From Desulfobacterales bacterium (GTDB taxonomy: Bacteria > Desulfobacterota > Desulfobacteria > Desulfobacterales > C00003106), in assembly GCA_030613165.1 (NCBI GenBank), contig JAUWMN010000080.1:1-7118 (forward strand): 7,118 nucleotides of DNA. Direction: 5' to 3'. This document shows positions 1 to 4,809 of the stretch, piece by piece (position 1 is the first letter of the stretch; the number at the start of each line of letters is the position of its first letter). The notes under the pieces were generated by a model. That model did not search any database, had not been told where the DNA came from, and saw nothing but the letters and a program-made list of their open reading frames with translations. Position numbers and translations under genes: made by a program.

Positions 1-2
1 TT

Positions 3-269
3 ACCCGCGGAGGCTGCGGAACTACCTGTATCAACGCCAATATGCCCTGCCGGGGATGCTTCGGCCCCACGGAAAAGCTGCTTGATCCAGGGGCGGAGGC
101 GCTTTCCACGTTTGGTTCTATTGTCGGCGCGGGTGGGGAGGATTTTGTCGCTCGAGCGCAAATGAAAGCAGCGGTTAATAGCATCAAGGACCCGCTCGGG
201 ACCTTTTATCGCTTTACATTTCCTTGCGCTCTTATTAACCGGACAGTGAAGGATGGGGATGGGCAATAG
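3..269 (+). CDS. mvhG: [NiFe] hydrogenase small (FeS) subunit, MvhG-like, 3' end only
   Basis: Frame 3 is open from the window edge to the TAG at 267-269, giving the last 88 residues of a longer protein whose start lies upstream. The fragment has cysteines at visible residues 5, 9, 16 and 19, in a GGCGTTC...MPCRGCFGPT arrangement. This is the C-terminal cluster-binding signature of group 3 (MvhG/FrhG/HoxY-like) hydrogenase small subunits, which carry the [4Fe-4S] electron relay between the NiFe site and the electron acceptor. A further Cys lies in FPCALINR. The large-subunit gene starts 17 nt after the stop, so the two are almost certainly co-transcribed. The protein should be cytoplasmic; no export signal can be assessed because the N-terminus is missing. 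Family assignment is firm. The MvhG label, rather than HoxY, rests mainly on the large subunit next door. Confidence 0.88.
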   Translation, partial: TRGGCGTTCINANMPCRGCFGPTEKLLDPGAEALSTFGSIVGAGGEDFVARAQMKAAVNSIKDPLGTFYRFTFPCALINRTVKDGDGQ

Positions 270-286
270 GGAGGGAGATCAAGACC

Positions 287-1747
287 ATGGGTAAAAAAAT
301 CACCATTTCTCCGATAACCAGGCTGGAAGGTCATGGGAAGATAGATATCATCCTGGATGACGACGGCAATGTTAAGGACAGCTATTTTCAGGTGGTTGAA
401 CTGAGAGGTTTTGAAAAGTTTTGCCAGGGACGTCCGGTAGAGGAATTGCCCCGGATTATGCCGAAGATTTGCGGGGTCTGTCCCGGGGCGCACCATATGG
501 CCTCCTCCAAGGCGGCAGACGCATTGTACAATATAACAATTCCTTCAGCGGCTAAAAAGTTGCGTGAACTCTTCTACAACGCGCACATCTCACACAGCCA
601 CATCCTCCATTTCTTCGCCCTGGGGGCGCCTGATTTTGTCCCTGGAGCGGACGCCGATCCGGCAAAGAGGAATATCCTGGGGCTTATCGAGGCAGTGGGT
701 AAAGATGTAGGGATGGAAGTTATTAAGAATAGGGGATACGCCCAGAAGATACAGGGAATGATCGCCGGTCATCCCATTCATCCCGTAGGATCACTACCCG
801 GCGGCCTTGCCAAACCTATTACCGAAGAGGAGAGGGCTGAAATCGAAAAGATGGGTGAATCAATGGTAGCCTTTGCCCAGGCAGCCCTGAAGATCTTTGA
901 TGATCTGGTGTTGGCCAATAAAAAATACGCGGAATTGATTGCCGGAGATACTTACTACCACGAAACCTATTACATGGGGCTTGTGGATGATAACAACAAG
1001 GTGAATTTCTATGACGGCAAGGTTCGCGTGGTTGATCCCGCGGGCAAAGAGTTCGCGTTGTTCGATGCAAAGGATTACCTTGACCACATTGGCGAGCATG
1101 TGGAGCCCTGGTCGTATTTGAAGTTTCCGTTTCTAAAGGCCGTGGGCTGGAAGGGACTAATTGACGGCGCTGAAAGCGGTGTATATCGCGTAAATTCTCT
1201 CGCCCGGCTTAATGTGGCCGATGGCATGGCCACACCGCTCGCCCAGGAAGCATACGAGAAGATGTTTTCTCATTTTGGAACCAAGCCGGTGCACAATACA
1301 CTCGCGTTTCACTGGGCGCGTTTGATCGAAAATCTTTTTGCCTCTGAGGAGGTACTGCGCCTTGCAAGAGACCCTGAAATAACAAGTCCTGACGTGCGCG
1401 CGGTTCCAACGGAAACCCCAACGGAGGGGGTGGGTGTTGTGGAGGCCGCCCGGGGGACGCTGTACCACCATTACGTTACTGACAGCAATGGGATGGTAAA
1501 GAAGGTCAATCTTATAGTTGCCACCGTGCAAAACAACGCGGCAATGGGGATGTCGGTTAAAAAGGCCGCTCAAAAACTAATCAAGAATGGCGCGGCAGAC
1601 AACACCATACTTAACATGGTAGAAATGGCCTTCCGGGCCTATGACCCGTGTCTTGCCTGCGCTACCCACTGTCTGCCGGGGCAAATGCCGTTGGAGGTGC
1701 GATTGATTAAAGACGGCAAGGTGTGCAGAAGAATAACGCGGAAGTGA
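287..1747 (+). CDS. mvhA: [NiFe] hydrogenase large (catalytic) subunit, MvhA-like, group 3c type
   Basis: This 486-residue protein is the H2-activating subunit. The N-terminal L1 motif is KICGVCPGAHH, with nickel-ligand cysteines C62 and C65. The C-terminal L2 motif is DPCLACATH, with C455 and C458. R12-L-E-G-H near the start and the RGFEKFCQGRP stretch at 40-50 are also characteristic. A 25-residue tail follows H461 (CLPGQMPLEV onward); in this family such a tail is cut off after the His during maturation, which fits the protease gene directly downstream. Overall sequence style matches bacterial group 3c enzymes (F420-non-reducing, Hdr-linked), which couple H2 oxidation to heterodisulfide and ferredoxin reduction by flavin-based bifurcation with MvhD and HdrABC. 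HoxH-type (3d) enzymes are close relatives and the main alternative. The ATG at 287 is preceded by AGGGAG at 272-277 (9-nt spacing). No frameshift or missing catalytic residue is seen. The partner Hdr/MvhD genes are not in the window. Confidence 0.95.
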   Translation: MGKKITISPITRLEGHGKIDIILDDDGNVKDSYFQVVELRGFEKFCQGRPVEELPRIMPKICGVCPGAHHMASSKAADALYNITIPSAAKKLRELFYNAHISHSHILHFFALGAPDFVPGADADPAKRNILGLIEAVGKDVGMEVIKNRGYAQKIQGMIAGHPIHPVGSLPGGLAKPITEEERAEIEKMGESMVAFAQAALKIFDDLVLANKKYAELIAGDTYYHETYYMGLVDDNNKVNFYDGKVRVVDPAGKEFALFDAKDYLDHIGEHVEPWSYLKFPFLKAVGWKGLIDGAESGVYRVNSLARLNVADGMATPLAQEAYEKMFSHFGTKPVHNTLAFHWARLIENLFASEEVLRLARDPEITSPDVRAVPTETPTEGVGVVEAARGTLYHHYVTDSNGMVKKVNLIVATVQNNAAMGMSVKKAAQKLIKNGAADNTILNMVEMAFRAYDPCLACATHCLPGQMPLEVRLIKDGKVCRRITRK

Positions 1748-2208
1748 AGACACAAGTCCTTGGCATCGGCAACTCTATTCTCTCCGACGACGGTGTCGGG
1801 GTGCATGTGGTGGAACGCCTGAAGGCGGAAGAGATTTTGCCTGGTGTTGTTTTAACCGTGGGCGGAACCGGCGGATCAGTGCTGATCGATATGATCGAAG
1901 AAGGCGATCGTCTGATCATTGTTGACGCTATTGTTACAGGCGCGGCGCCCGGAACGATTCACGAACTGTCCGTACAAGATATCGTTTCAACAGTACCCAT
2001 TCATCTTGCTTCAGCCCATGATTTCGACTTTCTAACAATACTTGGCCTGGGAAAAGAGGTCCTGGGCAAAGAGATCCCTTCGGAAATAATGATTATCGCG
2101 GTAGAAGCCGCCGATATTACTACTTTTTCAGAGGAGTGTACGCCCCCTGTCAAAGACGCTGTAGACAGAGTCGTCCAGCTGGTAAAATTAAAATTAATGC
2201 ACCTGTAA
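1744..2208 (+). CDS. Hydrogenase maturation endopeptidase (HyaD/HybD/HycI/HoxW family, peptidase M52)
   Basis: This protease is predicted to remove the C-terminal tail of the large subunit encoded just upstream, once nickel is inserted. The N-terminus carries the family signature VLGIGNSILSDDGVGVHVVE, with the acidic residue of the DDG motif. It is followed by LIIVDAIVTGAAPGT (second metal-sensing Asp) and SAHDFDFLTILGL (conserved His). These correspond to the three nickel-recognising residues described for E. coli HybD (Glu16, Asp62, His93). I chose the GTG at 1744, which overlaps the large-subunit stop as GTGA and places the VLGIGN motif near residue 5, as usual in the family; this gives 154 aa. 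A GTG at 1723 would add seven residues and lengthen the overlap. Neither start has a strong ribosome-binding site, so translational coupling to the large subunit is likely. Length is normal for the family. Confidence 0.92.
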   Translation: MKTQVLGIGNSILSDDGVGVHVVERLKAEEILPGVVLTVGGTGGSVLIDMIEEGDRLIIVDAIVTGAAPGTIHELSVQDIVSTVPIHLASAHDFDFLTILGLGKEVLGKEIPSEIMIIAVEAADITTFSEECTPPVKDAVDRVVQLVKLKLMHL

Positions 2209-2230
2209 AAATTCTTGAGTTTGATAAAGG

Positions 2231-2356
2231 ATGGCTAAGCCAAACGGTCAATAAACAAGGCGTAGTGGTTTTTTAGGTGCGAAGGCATACATATGGTATG
2301 TCGAGTGCCTAAAAAAACCACTACAACGCAGTAGATTGGACTTTTTACGACGCCAT
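2231..2356. repeat. 126-bp imperfect palindromic intergenic repeat (MITE- or REP-like)
   Basis: The core is a long inverted repeat: GTAGTGGTTTTTTAGG at 2262-2277 pairs with CCTAAAAAAACCACTAC at 2308-2324, one A being bulged. The match extends outward through GCG/CGC (2260-2262 and 2327-2329, two-base bulge). A second small stem, CATAC/GTATG (2286-2290 and 2296-2300), sits at the apex. Weak similarity continues to the ends, ATGGC at 2231 and GCCAT at 2352-2356. It fills most of the gap between the convergent hydrogenase operon and the small minus-strand gene. From memory, the order CGTAAAAAGTCC, CTGCGTTG, palindrome, CGCCTTG (read on the minus strand) resembles a dispersed intergenic repeat of Deltaproteobacteria; this is recollection, not a search. 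The T and A runs lie inside the stem, so it is not a standard terminator, though the folded RNA could still affect transcript ends from both sides. Confidence 0.7.
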
Positions 2357-2370
2357 CAATTTTGAAAGCG

Positions 2371-2384
2371 CCACATGGATGTGG
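2371..2384 (-). terminator. Short hairpin just after the small cysteine-rich gene
   Basis: CCACAT and ATGTGG form a 14-nt inverted repeat (read as a 5-bp stem with a TCCA loop) starting two bases beyond the stop codon of the minus-strand gene that ends at 2387. The following minus-strand bases (CGCTTTCAAAATT) lack a real U tract, so this is at best a weak or partial terminator, or a 3' stabilising stem. Confidence 0.25.
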
Positions 2385-2386
2385 GG

Positions 2387-2587
2387 TTAATTAGCCACCA
2401 TCATTCCGTTTGGCATCATGTCGTCAGAAGGAGGCGCTCCATGTTCTTTTCGGTACGCCTTCCTACTGCATTCATTCATATCAGGTCCTTTGCAATACTT
2501 GTTGATGAATCCCTTGCAAGCAAGATCTTTAGTCTCCTGATACTTTTTAAAAAACCCGCATTTAGCTAACAATTCGCAAGTTTGCAT
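2387..2587 (-). CDS. Small cysteine-rich protein, 66 aa, function unknown
   Basis: The ATG at 2587 is preceded on the minus strand by AAAGGAG at 2600-2594 (6-nt spacing) and a second purine-rich copy behind it, one of the best ribosome-binding sites in the window. The 66-residue product has five cysteines at 4, 10, 24, 32 and 40 (C-x5-C-x13-C-x7-C-x7-C), a basic middle (KYCKGPDMNECSRKAYRKEHG) and a Met/Pro-rich tail, APPSDDMMPNGMMV. It has no signal peptide or membrane segment. I recall similar short CxxxxxCxFF...YCxG...C proteins annotated as hypothetical in anaerobic bacteria, and similar segments at the ends of some signalling proteins, but I know no assigned function. The cysteines suggest metal or iron-sulfur binding, which is inference. 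It lies 167 nt downstream of the MIP18-like gene on the same strand and could share its transcript. The cysteine spacing and ribosome-binding site make a chance ORF unlikely. Confidence 0.78.
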   Translation of the reverse strand: MQTCELLAKCGFFKKYQETKDLACKGFINKYCKGPDMNECSRKAYRKEHGAPPSDDMMPNGMMVAN

Positions 2588-2593
2588 TTCTTT

Positions 2594-2600
2594 CTCCTTT
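2594..2600 (-). promoter_or_regulatory. Strong Shine-Dalgarno for the small cysteine-rich gene
   Basis: Minus-strand AAAGGAG ends six bases before the ATG at 2587. It is directly preceded by a second AAAAGGAG copy at 2608-2601. The tandem purine-rich boxes are the main non-protein evidence that this short gene is translated. Confidence 0.7.
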
Positions 2601-2754
2601 CTCCTTTTACTGTTAATAGACTCGGCCAGAGGAATTTGTGTCTATCCCCGCACTAATCTTATCGGCAAAAGAACTGTGGAACTTGAGCTTTTTGTGTATT
2701 TTTTGCAATTAGGCATTAAAAAAGAGAAAGGAGGCGGAAGCGACAAGTTAAAAA

Positions 2755-3066
2755 TCAGCCAAGAGAGTCTAAGACTTTTTTTAGTTCGTCTGCGCGGTTG
2801 TAATTTTCAATGTTTAATTTTGCCTCTTTCACTCCCTCAGTCTTTTCTATAGCTTTTTTGATTTCGTAGGCAAGCTTAAATGCCATGGGGCACACGGGTG
2901 AAGAGGGGTGAAAGGTGAGAGTGACCGACCCGTCGGAATCAACGGAAAGATCCCGAACAAGCTTCATACGCATGATATCGAGATTGGTTTCCGGATCGGT
3001 CACCATGCTTAACGATTTTTCAATCTTTTCTTTAAGTGTCATGTCCTTGTTCTTTTTCCAGTTCAT
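2755..3066 (-). CDS. MIP18/DUF59-family iron-sulfur cluster assembly factor (SufT/PaaD-like domain)
   Basis: This 103-residue protein is a single MIP18 (DUF59) domain. After a basic N-terminal stretch come LSMVTDPETNLDIMRMKLVRDL (residues 19-40, with the family's DPE motif at 24-26), a beta-rich SVTLTF segment, and the hallmark cysteine in SPVCPMAF (C59). A helix and the closing GVKEAKLNI strand follow. Family members help assemble or deliver iron-sulfur clusters (SufT, eukaryotic MIP18/CIA2) or serve in phenylacetyl-CoA monooxygenase (PaaD); the generic assembly role fits an anaerobe rich in Fe-S proteins. No Suf or Mrp/ApbC partner gene is nearby. The ATG at 3066 has AAGG five bases upstream; an ATG at 3042 (MTLKEK) would drop eight residues and cannot be excluded. 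A candidate sigma-54 promoter lies about 107 nt upstream of the start. The protein appears complete and cytoplasmic. Confidence 0.87.
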   Translation of the reverse strand: MNWKKNKDMTLKEKIEKSLSMVTDPETNLDIMRMKLVRDLSVDSDGSVTLTFHPSSPVCPMAFKLAYEIKKAIEKTEGVKEAKLNIENYNRADELKKVLDSLG

Positions 3067-3069
3067 AGC

Positions 3070-3080
3070 CGCCTTCGGCG
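3070..3080 (-). promoter_or_regulatory. Hairpin covering the MIP18-like gene's ribosome-binding site
   Basis: On the minus strand CGCC-GAA-GGCG is a perfect 4-bp stem with a 3-nt loop, and the only Shine-Dalgarno match (AAGG, 3075-3072) lies across its loop and 3' arm, five bases before the ATG at 3066. If formed, it would lower initiation at 3066 or favour the ATG at 3042. The stem is short and could occur by chance. Confidence 0.3.
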
Positions 3081-3090
3081 AGACTTTTTT

Positions 3091-3148
3091 GACAGGCTTT
3101 ACAAGATTTTTATCTTTTGTTTATCCTGATCATCCTGTTTGTCCTGTC
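3091..3148. repeat. CAGGAT-type palindromic intergenic repeat
   Basis: GACAGG at 3091-3096 and CCTGTC at 3143-3148 bound a 58-bp imperfect palindrome. Its right half, read on the minus strand, is a run of roughly 9-nt units ending in CAGGAC/CAGGAT (GACAGGAC, AACAGGAT, GATCAGGAT, then AAAC). The left half is a decayed version (ACAGGCTTTACAAGATTT). Elements built from ATCAGGAT/AACAGGAT units are widespread intergenic repeats in environmental bacterial genomes (recalled, not searched). This copy sits between the candidate sigma-54 promoter and the start of the MIP18-like gene, so it would be part of that mRNA leader. Confidence 0.65.
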
Positions 3149-3182
3149 TAACAAAAAGGAAATTTCTATATATATTTATAAC

Positions 3183-3200
3183 TCGCAACTGTTATGCCAA
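3183..3200 (-). promoter_or_regulatory. Candidate sigma-54 (RpoN) promoter for the MIP18-like gene
   Basis: The minus strand reads TTGGCATAACAGTTGCGA. This matches the sigma-54 consensus TGGCAC-N5-TTGCW, with the invariant GG (3198-3197) and GC (3186-3185) exactly ten bases apart. The C of TGGCAC is T here and the base after TTGC is G. Transcription would start near 3173, leaving a leader of about 107 nt before the ATG at 3066. The downstream stretch is very A+T-rich. Position in a gap and orientation toward a gene support it; a chance match is still possible. Activation would need an enhancer-binding protein not encoded here. Confidence 0.6.
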
Positions 3201-3210
3201 ATGTGAAAAG

Positions 3211-3220
3211 ATGACGTCAT
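3211..3220. promoter_or_regulatory. Perfect 10-bp palindrome ATGACGTCAT, possible operator
   Basis: ATGACGTCAT is a perfect palindrome 10 bases upstream of the sigma-54 element, around -38 to -47 relative to the predicted start. A TTGACGT half-site recurs at 3274-3280. It could be a binding site for a dimeric regulator, but it is close for a normal sigma-54 enhancer and a 10-bp palindrome is not strong evidence. Confidence 0.25.
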
Positions 3221-3332
3221 GATCTCTAATAAGGTGATATTTAAGCAAAGTCATAAATACTGTATCCGAGCAGTTGACGTGCGTGGGGACTATTAACACC
3301 GAGTATAATCCGATGCCGGGAACAAAATGAAC

Positions 3333-4628
3333 CTAGTGTGAATTCCTTTGTGCTACCAGAATGATCCCCTGGCCAGGGCGCAGGTCGTATGTAAAAGGTT
3401 CGGGGATATAGTCGAGTCGATATTCCGGAGATACGTCAACAAGGGGCTTCCCTGCTTGGACAAGGTCCCTTAATTTCTCAACGGTAATCCTTTGTTTATT
3501 CTTGATATCCCGGTTTATAAATATAAGCGCTTCGTCTTTAGAATAAAGCGACGCCTTCCAGAGGGCAAGGACGTTTGGATTATCGATGTTGAGCATCTCG
3601 GTAGGACACTCTTCCTGAAAGATGGTATATGTTTTCTTGATCTTATTCACTTCTTTTATAAAGTCAGCAAGGTCTATGGTAGTAGTCTCCCAGTCTTCCG
3701 GTCGGGTGTCAACCACATGGAGGGGTTTTCTAAAACCAAATTCAAAACCAACGGGCATCATGACTCCGGCAGAGCAGATGGCGGAAAAAAGGTAACGTTG
3801 CTTGAGCCCATCTATGTTTCCATTCAGTTCCTCGCAGAGTCTCAAGGTGTCGTGAGTCTCCGGAAAGCTGACGGAAGGGGCTATGTTTCGCGTCATGGCA
3901 TACTGTTCTATGCACCAGCGCGACTTAAGATTCCACCATTTGGAACTGTTAAAGATATAGTCAAATCCGGATCGCGCTGTTTCCATTGTTTCGTCCACGG
4001 TGCAGCCAAGGGTTTCAGCGAAAAAAAGCGTTTCAGGGTGGATCTGCTTGGTTTCGTGTATAAGTCTCTTCCATAGGTGTCCGGGGATCTGGTAAGCGGC
4101 ATCGCACCGAAAGCCCCTAAAACCAAGCCTCATCAGGAATTTTATTGTATTGAAAAAGAAGTTGAAGAGCCCTTCCGGATCTGATGTATGCTCGTGGTCG
4201 AATTTTGCAAGATCTCCCCATACTACCGTGTCCCCATTGTCATTAGCCGATGGGTGGACGACAGTTCCGTCTTTATTCCACTTAAACCATTCCCGATGTT
4301 GTTTGAGGAGTTCAGAGTCCACGGCGCAGTGGTTAATGACCAAATCGATCATCATGTTGAGGCCTAATTTTTTTGCGGTTGAAATCATCTCTTTTGCCTG
4401 CGCCTCAGGGCTCTTGTTGCTTGTTGAATCGAACAAGAGAGGGTTGAACCGGCAAAAATCCTTCACTGAATAGAGACTTCCGGAAAATCCAGGGTACTGA
4501 ATCGGGTTTACAAACACCCAGTTAAACCCCATATCGGCGGCTCTCTCCAGATGAGGCGTCCATTTGGGGAAGGGTCCGGCCAACAGGGGAAATAAATTAT
4601 AAATAAGCATTTTTCTCGGGGGTATCAT
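3333..4628 (-). CDS. GH13 alpha-amylase-family enzyme, related to the GlgE/maltosyltransferase branch
   Basis: This 431-residue protein is a compact (beta/alpha)8 GH13 enzyme acting on alpha-1,4-glucans. All four conserved regions are visible. Region I is DLVINH (D95-H100). Region II is GFRCD, with R174 and catalytic nucleophile D176. Region III is FFAETLG, with acid/base E205. Region IV is PETHDT, with H259 and transition-state Asp D260. A beta-type C-terminal domain runs from about 340 to 431. It begins directly with the barrel (MLIYNLFPLLAGPFPKW): no signal peptide, CBM48 or GlgE N-terminal domains. The phrasing around regions II-IV and the EWFKWNKDGT stretch recalls Thermotoga maltosyltransferase and GlgE more than secreted alpha-amylases, so a glucan transferase is as likely as a hydrolase; substrate cannot be read from sequence alone. 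The ATG at 4628 follows AAGGA on the minus strand with good spacing; an ATG at 4610 is a weaker alternative. It lies 181 bp downstream of glgB on the same strand, suggesting a role in cytoplasmic glycogen metabolism. Confidence 0.87.
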   Translation of the reverse strand: MIPPRKMLIYNLFPLLAGPFPKWTPHLERAADMGFNWVFVNPIQYPGFSGSLYSVKDFCRFNPLLFDSTSNKSPEAQAKEMISTAKKLGLNMMIDLVINHCAVDSELLKQHREWFKWNKDGTVVHPSANDNGDTVVWGDLAKFDHEHTSDPEGLFNFFFNTIKFLMRLGFRGFRCDAAYQIPGHLWKRLIHETKQIHPETLFFAETLGCTVDETMETARSGFDYIFNSSKWWNLKSRWCIEQYAMTRNIAPSVSFPETHDTLRLCEELNGNIDGLKQRYLFSAICSAGVMMPVGFEFGFRKPLHVVDTRPEDWETTTIDLADFIKEVNKIKKTYTIFQEECPTEMLNIDNPNVLALWKASLYSKDEALIFINRDIKNKQRITVEKLRDLVQAGKPLVDVSPEYRLDYIPEPFTYDLRPGQGIILVAQRNSH

Positions 4629-4729
4629 AGTCTTCCTTTCAGTTTTTGAAATTTTCTCATCACGAATATCTGTTCGGCGTTGCTGTAAAATAGTTTAATG
4701 TTTCTTGCTTACGTCAGTTGTCCCCCTGC

Positions 4730-4796
4730 GTCATACCCGCGCAGGCGTGTATCCATAAAATGCCGCGGGCTGGATTCCCGCCTGCGCGGGAATGAC
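4730..4796. repeat. Inverted pair of GTCATTCCCGCG-type palindromic repeats
   Basis: Two 26-bp copies face each other across a 15-bp spacer: 4730-4755 and, inverted, 4771-4796, identical at 23 of 26 positions. The right copy contains a perfect 8-bp stem (ATTCCCGC/GCGGGAAT, 4774-4793) with a 4-nt loop; in the left copy three substitutions break its outer part. GTCATTCCCGCG...GGAATCCA units are common dispersed palindromes in many bacterial genomes (recalled). The pair begins 14 bases after the glgB stop and lies upstream of the GH13 gene. In the transcript it would form strong hairpins able to slow 3' decay or cause partial termination; no U tract follows, so it is not a classical intrinsic terminator. 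Confidence 0.75.
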
Positions 4797-4809
4797 ATCT
4801 GAGGTTCTA

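Noticed and set aside
206..496. Minus-strand open frame across the small/large subunit junction
   Set aside because: It is antisense to two well-supported hydrogenase genes and its product resembles no family I recognise.
2260..2329. The long hairpin as a classical bidirectional intrinsic terminator
   Set aside because: In both directions the U and A runs pair inside the stem instead of following a G+C-rich stem as an unpaired U tract.
2375..2569. Plus-strand open frame opposite the small cysteine-rich gene
   Set aside because: The minus-strand frame has a tandem Shine-Dalgarno and regular cysteines; the plus-strand frame has neither and would start next to the operon-end repeat.
2712..2745. 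Purine-rich AAAGAGAAAGGAGGCGGAAG on the plus strand as a ribosome-binding site for a hidden gene
   Set aside because: No start codon follows at usable distance and no open frame of any length continues from it on the plus strand.
3091..3148. CAGGAT units as the start of a CRISPR array
   Set aside because: The units are about nine bases, nearly contiguous and degenerate, with no unique spacers and no cas genes.
3274..3308. TTGACG followed by TATAAT on the plus strand as a sigma-70 promoter
   Set aside because: The spacing is 24 bases, far outside the normal range, and no plus-strand gene follows.
3492..4076. Long plus-strand open frame (194 aa) opposite the GH13 gene
   Set aside because: It lies wholly antisense to a gene with all four GH13 regions intact, has no recognisable domain, and is best explained as a shadow.
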